Positions 10,236 through 22,810 of a stretch of 64,000 nt of DNA are shown one piece after another. Each line of letters opens with the position of its first letter. Position 1 is the stretch's first letter. Below the pieces are notes generated by a model that saw nothing but the letters and a program-made list of their open reading frames with translations, was not told the DNA's origin and did not search any database. The stretch covers positions 1 to 64,000 of the forward strand of contig JAJEKB010011900.1 in the NCBI GenBank assembly GCA_022393335.1. Reading direction: 5' to 3'. The position numbers and the translations under genes were made by a program. This stretch comes from Macrotrachela quadricornifera (lineage: Eukaryota > Rotifera > Eurotatoria > Philodinida > Philodinidae).

Positions 10236-12053
10236 TCGATGACAATGTGAATGCCATGGCTCTCTTGTTTTATCTAGACTTTTCCCTCTACTATTTCATC
10301 ATTACCGAAAAATAGACTGCAAATCCTAACTGAAGCCTGTAGTTGAATAGCAATGATATAAACTGTTGCTTTTTTTGTCTGAAAAATTTCTTTTTGAATA
10401 CTAATGGGGATCTTTGCTAATTGACAAAGACAAAACACAAATCATGAAAAAGAGCATTTCGAATTAATTAAAACCATTCTGGAGAACATGATCGCTAACC
10501 CAGCAGAAATTTGCAGAAAAAATGAGAGTGAACTTTTTTTTTAAGATTTGAACTGTGTCCAATAGACATTGATTCATAGCCCACTTAATAATAAAAAAGA
10601 ATTTTGGTCCAGTTATCAAGGCTTTCGAGAACACTTAGACGAAAAAAATTAAGATGTCAGCCCCTACAGAGAAATCACTAATTAAAAAGAATGATACAAT
10701 CATTGTAGTTGGGCATGTATTGTGCTTTAACATGATGAACTCTTTGCTTATATTTTTATCCGATATTTGAGCTCCTGCTATATACGTTGCTGAATATCAT
10801 ACTGTTATAATTACTTTATGAATATATAATTAAGAAACGAAAACAAATTTTAGATAACCTGAAATGTTTGTAAAAAACACCAATGTTAATCTGGTTTTCA
10901 GAAGTTACCTATTAAAATGTGTAAATATCTGCGATTACCATCTCAATATTAACATCATCGCATAGATTATAACTAGTGTGTTATTTTTCTGATTGAGAAC
11001 GAGAGTGAAGTAAAGATTTTTATGAAAACTGTGTGTTTGGGTGCATATTATCTACCGAAGTAGTTAAAAGCATTTGTGTTGTTTGATTTAAACTTGAGTT
11101 CAGTAGTGTATGGAAGGGAAAGAAAAGGCATCTAGGCATCTTTAGAGAAAATTTTCTATGGAGTGTACAGGATTAAAATCTGTTGCAGTAGAAATTCTTG
11201 TGATTGTCCATTACGAACTCCCTCTTTTGAAACCTTCGTCACTTTCTTCAGAAGTCTGATTTCATTTCAAAGATATAAATGGGACAGGTGTTAGATTGCG
11301 TGTGAAAGAACATTTGATCCTCCAACTCTAATTATATGAGAATATGGTTTTTGAAATTTTCATTTATATCTGAAGTCGAATGAGACAGCTACTATCTGTT
11401 TGAGTTTGTTGGCCATCGGTAGAATTATTACAACTTTTATTATTTTACTTACAAATCAAGATAAAAAAGGAGAGATTCACCTCAATAAACACATATTATA
11501 CGTTATGACGATTTCCAAGAAACTTGCATGTATTTTTGAATATCAAATTAATTTCCGGAAATCAAATCCATTCTTCGGCCAGACATAATAGTTACGGTAG
11601 ATAAAATGTTTATTTGGTAAACTTTGGATTGATATCAATAACATGAGGTAAAAATTCGAGTTTAAAGCTTTCAAAAATATTTAGAATTTTAATTATTAGT
11701 TCAATATTATTAATGAAAACTTCGTCAGACGATTTAATAAACTACTGATTGACTTATGTGGTAAAACATCATTATATTTATCATCAAATAAATCGTGTTA
11801 ATAATAAACAACAGAATTCATCACTCAGATAGACAAATAACGAAAAAATGTCTCTTTTTTATTACTTGTCTATCGAGACACCACAGTATTTACTATTAAA
11901 ACTTCATAATAACTGTTATCTTTTTTTCAAATATATCTTTAGTGTGATATCACCATGTCTCAGACAAACATTAGATATGAATCATTAATTTAGATATATA
12001 TATATATACATAAAAATAATTGAATATATAACCATTTGATATTTGAAGATGAT
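10236..12053. other. intergenic, nothing recognised
   Basis: About 1.8 kb between the kinase and the helicase. It is AT-rich, and no exon, RNA gene or repeat structure stands out. A (TA)n run at about 11994-12008 lies shortly upstream of the helicase start codon. Confidence 0.5.
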
Positions 12054-15010
12054 ATGGCGTCATCATCAGTAATTCTAAACACTGGAACGTATGAAACACT
12101 TCAAGTAGATCTTAATTCACCTATTGAAAAAATTCAAGATTATAAAAATATAGATTTAGAACCATTTGAAAAAAGTCCAATATGGTCTGATGATTATTTA
12201 TTAAAATTAAATATTCAACGTCGTCCATTTAATTTTCAAATTGAACTTATACAATCTGTTATTAAAAATGAAAATTCTATAATATGTTTACGAACTGGTG
12301 CTGGCAAAACTTATATAGGTGCTCTTTTAATAAAATATAATTATTTAAAAAAAAAGAAAGAAAAATCTGATGAATTTTTATCATTTTTTTTAATTCCAAA
12401 TCGTTCAATTCGTGAACAACAAGTAAAAGCTATACGTGATGTTGGTGATCTTCGTGTTATAGGTTGTGATGATAATTCAACTGTAAATCAACTTATACAT
12501 TATAATCATGTTATTGTTTGTACACCACAAAAATTTTTAAATTCTTTACTAGATAAAACAATTGATTTAAATTCTATTGATTTAATTGTATTTGATGAAT
12601 GTCATCATTGTATTGGTAAGCATCCATATTCAAAAATTATGGAACAATATTTAATTTATAATAAATTAAAATTTAAACCAAAAATTCTTGGTCTTACAGC
12701 ATCATGTGGAACTAAATTAACTAATCCAAAAGCCATACTTGAAGAATTATTAAATGAAACAGAACGAAAAGAAAACGCACTTGGAAAACTTTATGAATTA
12801 TGTGCAACACTTAATTGTTATGATATTGCTATTATATTAAATGATAGACATATAGAAGAATTAAATAATAGTATTCCTAGACCAACAGATGATAAAATTC
12901 TTCTTATTCAATATATACCATTTAATCAATATTTATACAAATTAAAAGAAGAATTTCAATCATTATTAACATATATTGGATCGAAATGTTTACCAGTTAT
13001 TCCTCTAATAACTGATGAACAAAAATTAATTGAACATAAAAAAGAAGCAGAAACAACAAATAATTTTATTAATGTTATATTAATTAATTATATGATTATG
13101 TTTGTTAAAAGATTTAATGCATTAACTGATTTACCATTAAAATCAATTATGAATGATATTATTAAAAAACTTGATTTATTTTATAAGTATATATATTAAT
13201 TATTTTTTTTCTAATTAAAAAAATTATTTTCTTTTATAGAAAGAAAGAAACACCAATAGAAATTGAAACAGATATTTATAATTTTTGTATAAAAAAAATT
13301 AAAGATTTAAATGAACAAGCACAACAAAGTCAATATTATTTAACAAATCCAAAACTTGATCATTTAACTGATCGATTAAAATTACTCATTGAACAACGAC
13401 AAAATACGAGAGGTAAATTATTGTGTACTTTATCGTCGAAACACTCGCGCGATGTTGTGAATCCTTTAACTTTTATACAAGCTTGTTAGAAAAATGATAA
13501 GATCAACTTATTTTGCCTTCCCCCCTCACCTTTGACGTGCTCTCTATGAATAAGAAAGTACTTTCGATAAAATGTTTTTCGGCGAAGAACATATAGACCG
13601 TTAAAATCTCTATGTTCTAAAAAAAAACTATCCTGCATTTTCTATTAAGACTAAAGTCTAATTAATAATAAAAAAGAATCGAATTTCATCATTAATTAAA
13701 AACTTCATAGTTCTCTATAGAGTATAAATAAGTCGAAGTTTCTCACCTTCTACATTATAAATCTTGTTTGATAATTGAGTTTTTTTTTTGCTGTAGGATT
13801 AGTTTTAGTATCACGTACACTTTATGCAAAACTTATGTATGATTATTTCAAAGAACGTGAAGATATTAAAGTAAGTTGATTATCTAGAATTGATAAGAGA
13901 GAAAAAAAAATTTTTTTTTTAAATAGAATATAATAAAACCTTGTTGGCTTGTTGGTCAAAGTGGTGTTGATTATCAAAATAGTCTTTCTCAACAAGATGA
14001 AACATTAAAAGATTTTCGAAAAGGTTGTTTTTTATTAAATTTAATAAAATCTAAGAAATTTTTGTTAGGTTTATCAAATGTAATGATTGCTACAGATATT
14101 GTACAAGAAGGTTTAGATGTACCAGAATGTTCATTTGTTATTCGGTATGAATTTGTTTCAAATGAAATTGGCACTGTTCAATCAAGAGGACGAGCTCGAG
14201 CAGAACAAAGTTCTTGTTTTTTAATTGTTGATACAGGTTTGTATAAATATATTTAATAAAAATAAAAATAAAATATATTATTTTAAGATTCAATTAATTA
14301 TGGAAAAGAAATGAAAAATCGTTTAAAAGTTAAAGAAATGGAAGAAGCATTAACTAAATGGAAACAAACATCAGTTGATGAATTAAAACAAAATATTTGT
14401 AATGTACAGGTTAATTAAATATTTTTTTTCTTCTTTTAATTAGAAACAAAAAAATTTATACTTTTTTAGAATCGAATCATTGAAGAATGGTTACAAGAAG
14501 CAAAACAACAAGAATTAATGCGTGCTTATTTAAAAGATTCAACAATGATTAATGGTAAAGTTTCATGTCGTTCATGTGATTATTATTTAGGTGAAATATC
14601 ATGGATACGAAAACGAAATAATAATTATTTTGTTCGCAAACAAGAATTTTTTGATCGTGTAGAAATTGAACGATATCCAGATTCACAAATATTTCATGAA
14701 ATACAATTAAATGGTATAATTAATAAATAAATTAATTTTAATTTATTAAATTTTCTTTTTATTTATTTAAGGTAAAGTTCGATGTGGAGATAAAAAATGT
14801 CGTCAAGATTTAGGTGGAATACAATTATTTTTAGATCGACCAGATGTTAAAGAAATGTGTGCACTTCAATGTAAACAATTGAAATTTTCTATTAAAAAAG
14901 AAGATGATAAATATGAAATTTCTTTGTGCAAGAAATGGAGTGAGGTTAAATTTCAAATATATGAATTAGAACCAATTAAATCAAATGACAAAGTGATTAT
15001 TCAAGATTAG
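12054..15010 (+). CDS. RIG-I-like receptor helicase without CARDs (LGP2/DRH-like)
   Basis: A predicted DExD/H-box double-stranded-RNA sensor or RNAi-associated helicase. Eight exons splice cleanly in frame: 12054-13186, 13240-13412, 13797-13870, 13927-14023, 14069-14236, 14288-14409, 14470-14713 and 14772-15010, giving 749 residues. Introns are 45-62 bp except one of 384 bp. Motif I is TGAGKT (81-86), motif II is DECHH (181-185), motif III is LTAS (214-217), and motif VI is VQSRGRARA (about 529-537), which resembles MDA5/LGP2 more than DEAD-box or Dicer enzymes. The C-terminal regulatory domain has the zinc-ligand pattern CRSC (622-625) and CGDKKC (675-680). The N-terminus reaches the helicase within about 55 residues, so there is no CARD. 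ATG 12054 is preferred because upstream in-frame codons are not ATG. No defect was seen. Cytoplasmic dsRNA binding is inferred from the family. Confidence 0.9.
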
Positions 15011-16645
15011 ATTATAACTATCATTGATTTTTATTACATTGTCCAAACATTAATAAAATTTTTTATAAATATTTTTATATTATTGATTCTAATGAAACTA
15101 AAATTTATCAAGAAAAATACTTTCAAATTGTAATACATGAGTTTATAACAATTGGTTTTTGTTTGTTTATCTGCTAGTATTAAAACATTTCATGCATTAT
15201 GGAGATTTCTATTCTCTAGAAAACAGTAGAAAATACTTTTCATTTTATAAAAAAACAACACCTAATATAGTCAATTGTTAGATGAATAGTTTCTTGAAAA
15301 GTTAGGACTTCATTCTCACTATGATGACATAGACATTTTGTCTAAACAAATATTAAAAAAAAGGACATTTTCATCAATTAAGAGTATTGAAAACTATCCG
15401 ATATTCTTTTTTTCAAAGTAGTTTGTTTTTGTATCGAGAAGAATATTTTTTACTTTTTTGTAATGCATCAAAGGATACATAATTAAAATCAAAAACAGTG
15501 TTCATTTATACTGTTGTTGTACTAGATGATTTCAATAAATAGATGATGATCTATCTTTTGGCATATTGTATGAATAAATTAGTTGATTCATTGAAACGGG
15601 ATTTTATTAAACATTTTATATTTCCTAGACAGAAAGGCTAGAGTCTATAAACCTAAATCCACCTGTGTCTATCTGATCGTCCATCTGTCTAGCGGTAATG
15701 CGATCAAAATGTCTATGATAGATAATTACGATACAAAGAATCGTACAAATGACCACCTGATAACTATAGTTGAAAGAAACATGAAGATCATAAGGATCAT
15801 CTAATCACGATGATTTAAATTAATTGACTAATACCCGCTAAAAGTAATTATTTAGTATGATTGGGTTATTTCTTACTGTTGTGACAATAAGCAGGTACTG
15901 CTTCAATAATTTAGAATTGTATAAGTAAGTGTGAACATAAGATAATGATAAACAAAAATCATATTTTTTAAATAATTAGATAGAATTTTTTTTCCAATAG
16001 AAATAGTGCTTAAATAAAATAATTATCAAAATTCGTATTAGTCTTTACAATATTATTGTAATGTATTTGAAAGAGGAGTAGATGGATAGTCATATATGTG
16101 TCAGACCATGATACCTAATGTGAACGATTTTCTTATTTGCATAAAATATTTCTCACGATTGAGTGTCGATATTAATACGCATATAAAAAAAATGCGTTTA
16201 AGGGCACACTTTCAATTCAAACAAAGAATTATATCAGATGGTTTAAAAAATATGACTTTTGTTTATCATATTTTATGCCTAACCCTTTGGTTACGGATCA
16301 CATACATATATATATTTTGGATTTTTGCAGATATTATTATCATTGTAATATCATTTAGATTCTATGGAAAGGACTCCTATCTTTTTCTTTTTTCTTGAAA
16401 TTATTATTAGGTCATCATTCCGCATTACTATGTGTGTATATACAGTCTCTTACATTCTCCCTCGTATTAGTAGATTCTGGTATATTATCTTTTTCCTTTC
16501 CACGTGTTCTCTCGTAAAAATGAAATTTCGACTCCATGCCAGTCAGACACAACTTATATCTCTTGATATATATTCTCACACAAACGAAGTGAATTCGTAT
16601 TATTCTACATGCATCTCCACATAAACGCTTTATTATTCATACCTA
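15011..16645. other. intergenic, nothing recognised
   Basis: AT-rich sequence after the helicase stop, with no supported gene. Open frames near 16096-16624 are low-complexity, T-rich and without recognisable domains. Confidence 0.4.
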
Positions 16646-17605
16646 CAGTCGGATGATGAAGCAGCACCACCGAAAAAACAATCTGATGGTAGAAACTGAA
16701 TCAAAACCATTTTCGAGCCGTATCTCTTCAATTTCGACGAACAAAATTCTGGTGTTTCATTAGACATTGTTTGATGAAAAAATGATTGATTTGATTGTCA
16801 AAGAAATGAACAACTATCAGCACATTTCTACCAATAATGTGACACAGACAAATCGCTCTGATTTGTACACTTTTCTAGCTACAGTTATGCTCATGTCTGT
16901 AACTAGAAAGAATAAGATTCTCGACTACTGGTCAACAGATCTGATGATCATCACATCTATGTTCGGACAACTATTTTCTAAGGACACGTTTTTTATGCTC
17001 TTGAAGTACTTACATTCTAACGATAAGCCAAGTCATAAGACCGACGCATGTGAAACTGTACGTGAAAACCACCTTGGTTCAATTAAATTCGATAAATTGA
17101 CCAAAGGTATTTTTGCCTATAACAACACTAACAAACTAATGGTTCTAGAGTAGCAGGACAAACGAGAGGTCATTATGTTGTCTACAATTCACAAACCACG
17201 GATGATAGAAATACGAAAAAGCACTTGGAAGTCTCAAAAAGTAATTAAAAAGCCAGAGTTTATTGTTCAGTACAACAAAAACATAGGCTTCGTTAACAAA
17301 ACACTGATATGCAGAATCAGTTTTGTAGAATGCATACGAAAAAATGTTAAGTAGTATGAGAAATTCTTCTTCCATCTACTGGATTTATCAACATTGAATG
17401 CATATATGCTATTCAAAGTGAAGCATAATAAGAAGATTCAATTTAGGGAATTTCGGAAGGAATTGATTCGGGAATAATCCCATATGTCTTACTGCATGTC
17501 ATTTCCCATCTCTAGTTTCAGCAACAGCAACAGGAGAAATTACACAAAGAGCTTGTGTAGTCTGTAATCACACAAGCAAACGCGACAAAAGGATTATCAT
17601 ACTTT
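16646..17605 (+). pseudogene. piggyBac-type transposase remnant with catalytic core deleted
   Basis: The N-terminal DDE_Tnp_1_7 signature is present: LIVKEMNNY, then DYWSTDLMI and LKYLHSNDKPS at about 16767-17040. The sequence then jumps to the far C-terminal part: an LTKGIFAYNN segment, QDKREVIMLSTIHKP (about 17155-17202), IKKPEFIVQYNKN, and YEKFFFHLLDLSTLNAYM with LFKVKHNKK and EFRKELIRE (about 17355-17478). It ends with RACVVCNHTSKR (about 17549-17584), the usual cysteine-rich tail. Roughly the middle third of the protein, which would hold the catalytic aspartates, is missing. TAG at 17151-17153 stands where most relatives have Trp, and further stops and a frame change occur. It is dead but recent enough to align by eye. 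Confidence 0.85.
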
Positions 17606-17769
17606 AAAACACTATTAAATATTTCTATATACTAATAAAGGTTATTACGGTCTGTTTTAGAGCGAAATATAAAAGAATCATCTTAAAAAAACAAACCGTA
17701 ACCAAAAACGGTTAATCATAAATTCAAAAAATCATAATCTATTTAGATAAATAAAAGAAAAATATTTGA

Positions 17770-17945
17770 AACTGAACAACGTCTTCATTGAACAAGTGAA
17801 CGACTTGAACAACTTTCTGATTAAATTCACGGGAAACAACAAGTTTATAATGAACAAAATAATCGACATAATCAACTGAATATTCAAGTTGAACAACGTC
17901 ATGCTATTAAAGAACGTTTAGAAAATAATATTCAGGATACAAACA
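17770..17945 (+). pseudogene. coiled-coil gene fragment with two stops
   Basis: One frame reads as glutamine/glutamate-rich heptads: SERLEQLS, GKQQVYNEQNNRHNQLN and VEQRHAIKERLENNIQ, interrupted by TGA and TAA. It looks like a decayed exon of a coiled-coil protein. No parent gene can be named and no flanking exons were identified. Confidence 0.4.
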
Positions 17946-18694
17946 GTTGTTGAACTTCCAAACGCATATCGATAACAAGTACAGCAAAAAATCATAAAAA
18001 CTTGTTTTTACATTCGTTCAAACATATATCCAATTTTCCAATCCAATTATATTTCTATTTTAAAACATTACATGTTGGATGAGTACAGTACTTTTAAAGA
18101 TTGAAAATAATAAATAATTAATAAAACTATATTAATACTCTCTGACAAGATATTCTTTAATGAAAATGTCATTTTATTAATGATCATTCAACTAAACATA
18201 GTTCTAATAATTAATCTTGCTTTAATTATTCTTCAACGAATAATTTCACTCTTTTATCTTAAGTTTATTTTTGAAATGGAATTTCAAGTTTTGTATACAG
18301 AAAAGATTTTTACTTAAATATCCTTGATAATACTGTGTTATTTGAGTGTGAACATTTCAAAGAATAGTGTATTATGAATAGGAAAAATCGATTATCAAAT
18401 ATATTAAAATAGAAAGATAAGTTGTACAATTTCTGATTTATGTGTCTTCATTCTGCCATTGGATTCTAAAATTGAGTCAGAGACCATTCACAGTAAATGA
18501 ATCATACAGTTTTACATAGAATCATATGAAGAATCTTTCAAAAAAAAAGAAACATATATATATATTTTTGACAATGAAAAGTTCTATTGATGATAAATAT
18601 GATTAACTAAATGAAGTATATAAGAATAATATCGACAGATACTGCAAACAACAAAAAGTCACTTGAATAAAATAACATATACATATATTAAAGT
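17946..18694. other. intergenic, nothing recognised
   Basis: AT-rich 750 bp downstream of the GPCR stop codon on the minus strand. No gene or structured repeat was seen. Confidence 0.45.
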
Positions 18695-19806
18695 CTAAAT
18701 GGCAGCAGATACCACAGCTATCGTCCGTGTTTGTCTCTGAGGAAAGAATCGACGATATGATTGGATTATAATTCGTTTGAGTTCCTGTCTAAATATACTT
18801 GATGTTAGAGTATAAATATAGAAACCAACACAATTTGGAATAAAGAAAAGAATTAATGCCACTGCAAAGAAGAGCAAATCCCAAGTTTGTTGAACAGCAT
18901 CTTTCTGCCAATTAGTTGATATCACTTTATATAACTAAGTAACAGATCGTTATATTATTTTCTAATCTATAAAATCTTGAAGTAGTTCATACCTGAAAAA
19001 TTCCAGCTGGTATAGTAAAAATAATATTAATTAATACTTGAACAAGTAACATACGCAAAAGATATAAATCTTTTCGATGCATATATCTAGGTTTTGTTGA
19101 TAAATGAATTCGTCTTTGTGCTCGTCGAACGTTAATAATAGTGAGTATGCCAAGAATACCCATGAGAGTTGGTGGTGATAGATAATTAATAATAATTGAA
19201 TATAAAGCTACAAAGAGTGTATACGAACCTGGCTCAATGTAACACTGTGAATAGCCACTTCTTGAAGAAATAGATGAACCAAATAAACTATGAATGGAAA
19301 AAAGTATCCAGAATAAGGATACACAAGCTATCGATCGATAAGCAATGCGTGCTTGACTCCATAAACATGCTCTCATATTGAGTGAGCTCAACAGAAATCG
19401 ATCAATACAAGCCAAAGCAATAAAACTTGGTGGTAAAATAGCTGTAATATATGTTAGATAAGACTTAATCTTACAAAAAACCAATGATATTCGTGCTGGA
19501 TCAATATTATAGCCTACTTAATCATAATACCAATATAGAATATCAAATGTTTGCAAACTTACCAAGAGAAAGACCAATGAGAAGGATAGTATAATTGATA
19601 AAGAACAATTGTGTGCATGAAGCAGCAAGGAAATATATTACACAAGAATTAGTTCGAAAAGTACGTTGAACAAAAATGATAATGTTTAGAATCTCTCCAA
19701 TATTGCCAAGAATAAGTAAGGTTGGTATGCTTATTTGAATAAGAGTAACTTGAATATTTAGAATGCTTTGTATGGTAGCAGCCATTTCTATAGTTGTTGC
19801 GGACAT
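18695..19806 (-). CDS. rhodopsin-like seven-transmembrane receptor
   Basis: Three exons on the minus strand: 19806-19563, 19513-18993 and 18934-18695. The introns are GTAAGT...TAG (49 bp) and GTATGA...TTAG (58 bp), and phases match, giving 334 residues from ATG 19806. Hydrophobic segments appear in seven-helix order. TM1 is ISIPTLLILGNIGEILNII with the GN expected for helix 1. TM3 ends in ALACIDRFLLSS, where IDRF replaces DRY. TM5-TM7 follow, ending in IPNCVGFYIYTLTSS. The basic tail RRFFPQRQTR is short. It acts in the plasma membrane; the ligand is unknown. It resembles the divergent peptide/chemoreceptor-like GPCRs that are numerous in rotifers. No break was found. Confidence 0.82.
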
Positions 19807-22246
19807 TGATTCGATTGTATTCCTTTATATATGCGTTTTCTTATATGCACGATGCTATTCTTAAGTCGTACTAATTAAACTGTAGTGTGTTTTTTTATGT
19901 TTGACAACATCATAGAATATATATATTTACTAGAAAAAGGATTTATATACTAACAATTTTAACTAAATTGTTCAGTTACGTGTTACGGATGCATGGAAAG
20001 AGTGGGAGACTACTTTGTCAGATTAATGAGAAACAAATGTGCTTAATAAAAAAATGCGTTGTTGTCATTATAGAATGTATTTGAATTGTTAAAGATAACA
20101 AGAGTAAACTGACGCCAAAGCTACCGCTGGTTCTATTATTTTATATAAACTCTTATCGATTTTTTGAATGGATAAAATTTTATAAGAAACGAACCATTAA
20201 TTCATTAAGAAAATCTCAAAGATAATATACCATGTACAATGAGAAAAGCTAATAAAGTTAATCAGCAATAATGTCTGTGTGAAGAAACAAAAACTTTGAA
20301 AAAAGATGACATGTTTTTGTCAATGAGCTATGAAAAGGTGGAAGTTATTCTATGAGATTGTTATTGTTTGATCATTTGACTGTATGAGTACAATTTTAAT
20401 TTTATAAGTTAATGGTTTTTTTTTCAAGTCAATTAAAAATTATTTAAAAAAGAAATAGATATTCTTCTTATAAGAAAAGAATATAAAATGAACAAAGAGC
20501 AATGTGTCTGAAATAATGAGTTAGTTACATAAACAGAAGTTGTTTTGAACGGATTAAGACTTAAGCCTCTATTATTCATTTATTTATTACTCTGCGAAAC
20601 GGATACTTCCACAGAGCATATGCATGTTATGTAGAAGTATCTTCATTTATACTGGGGATCAATTTACTTAATTAATGACTTACACATAATATGTTCTGTA
20701 TATCTATTCATTAAGGAAAAATATTTATTACTTTAAATATGAGAATAATTAAATGTTATTTGTCAAAGTCATATAAGAGTTTTAGACATTTTGTCATCAA
20801 GTGTTTTTTGAATCCTGATAAACTTCTAATCTGAAAAGAATAAAAAAAAATGCTTCGATTCATTATAAACCTATTTTTAAATCCTGTCAAAATCATTGCC
20901 ATCTCCTGTCGGCATGCTCATTTTAGGATTTACAGTTTTTTTAACCTATAAGTTGCGTCACTACATATTTTCGTCGAGATTTATATTTGTTTTCTAACGG
21001 AAAAAACCAAACTCATATAGCATCTTTATAAGATTTATTTAAGGTCTAGCATAGAAAATTCAAAGAGTTTCTCTAGGAGAACTGATATGGAAATTGATTG
21101 TATTAATAGTAAAGAACTAAACAAAATAAAGTGACGCTTCGCTGAAGATATCAATTATATATGTATTGCTAGTGAATCAAATAACAAATCAGATCCATTA
21201 TTAATTAACTTACTCTAAAGGAACGGTAACTTTGCATTTATTAAACTGCATATAGATACTCTGAATAATTTTTGTGCAGTATCTATACGTATTGAGTCGA
21301 TTTTCATTCAACATAGCCTAGAAATATTTTCTCTATGAAGTATTTAGATCATTTCATCAATATTTAGATTTTCTTATGCATGTCACTCTATTTCCATATA
21401 TATCTACATTTATATATTTGTGCGTGTTCTTTTACTCTGTGTTCTTATTTTACTTCTCTTTAAGTAATCTTTCTCTCCTTTCATATGATTAATGCCTTCA
21501 CAATAAAATTGAATTTACATTCATCTTAACTTACAGTTAAAATACAAAAAGTGGATTTTCTTCTTGTCTTAATTATTTAAAGAAAGAATAACTAACAAAT
21601 GTATGTGTGATTTAGACGGAAGAAGATATATATATATAGTTACTATCTAATTCAAAAATAAATAAATAATTGTTCCTTTGCCTCGCTCTTGATTACATCA
21701 CTGCATCTTTTCGATAAATGTTAATTACATTAAGGCATGTTGTTTTATTTGATGATGATTTTTACATATTTTGATTTTTCAGAATTTGGCCGATAATTAT
21801 AATCGCCTGTGTGTATGAGCATAAATCTTGCATCTATAACCATACATTTTCAATACTATTTGCTGGCTGTTAGTTTATTACATTTATACAAATAATAATT
21901 CATTATTAATCTCATCTGACATTTGCTCCGGATAGTAAATACTAATTAACTCCGACATTACTAGATCGGATCATGAGTGTTCATAATAATTACTGTGTCT
22001 AGAAGACAAAGACAAAAAATATCTCAGAAATATAGTATTGCAAAAAGATTGTACTACATTGATTGTCTGTTTTTGTCATCTTTTTTTCAACATTATACAC
22101 ACGATTGTCTTTACTGGATTTTTCTTACAATATTAGTATTATTCGATATTTTAACTTTGTTTTTCTTGTACAAAACAAAAACAAATAGATCGTAGTTTCT
22201 TGTTGAAGACAGACTCATGAATTCATTAAATTTGTATTTACACCGT
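19807..22246. other. 2.4-kb AT-rich intergenic region, no gene supported
   Basis: No credible coding region, tRNA or inverted-repeat element was recognised. It includes the upstream region of the minus-strand GPCR. Short AT microsatellites occur, for example near 21631. Confidence 0.4.
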
Positions 22247-22810
22247 TTAAAGTCCACGCGCGTGATTGGTAGGTACGATACGGAAAATACGTTTCGTATG
22301 ATAGTTATTACAATTGTGTTCGAGTGCTGGTGTTGCTGTGCCTGTAGCAGGATCAAGAATCTTATCTCGATGCAAAATAACAATATGAGAGCCAGTCAAC
22401 CATCCATCCCTGTTTGGATCACTTCGAATGTCTTCAGGTTTAGAAGATGTATAAAAGTTAAGCATGAAGAGATCATCCATATCAATGAGTTCATTCATGT
22501 AGTATTTCAGATTGTGTATATCTGATGGACAGTAAGCCATTTTCATTCCGTACGATTTCAACACTTGTGACCATGAAGTTGGATCTTGTGTTTATTTTTT
22601 CTTGAAAATCTTCAGGTATCTTTTGTGTCAGCATTGCAAGAGTTGTCGCTACAAAACGTGGTCCTGTTTGAAGAATAGGATGGATATCATAATGACGAAA
22701 AAAGAATTCATCTTTATTTTGCCATAACATCGCATTTTTATTATACACAGTTAGTGCACGGCGCAACGAAGTATCTAACGACATACTAGAAAATGGCAAT
22801 GAATAAAGAT
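22247..22810 (-). pseudogene. frameshifted gene with a cysteine-peptidase-like pattern
   Basis: Two minus-strand frames form one protein if joined near 22588-22600. The upstream part runs from acceptor CTCATAG (exon start 22810; first ATG 22784) through SLRRALTVYNKNAMLW, FFFRHYDIHPILQTGPRF and VATTLAMLT. The downstream part reads DPTSWSQVLKSYGMKMAYCP, MNELIDMDDLFML, DGWLTGSHIVILHRDKILD and PATGTATPA. The order QTGPxxVA...GSHIVILH...DP resembles C39-like/papain-fold peptidases (Cys, His, Asp), but that is inference, and the position expected for Cys reads Phe. The shift sits next to an A6 run, so a sequencing indel is possible. Otherwise it is a pseudogene. No named family is certain. Confidence 0.5.
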
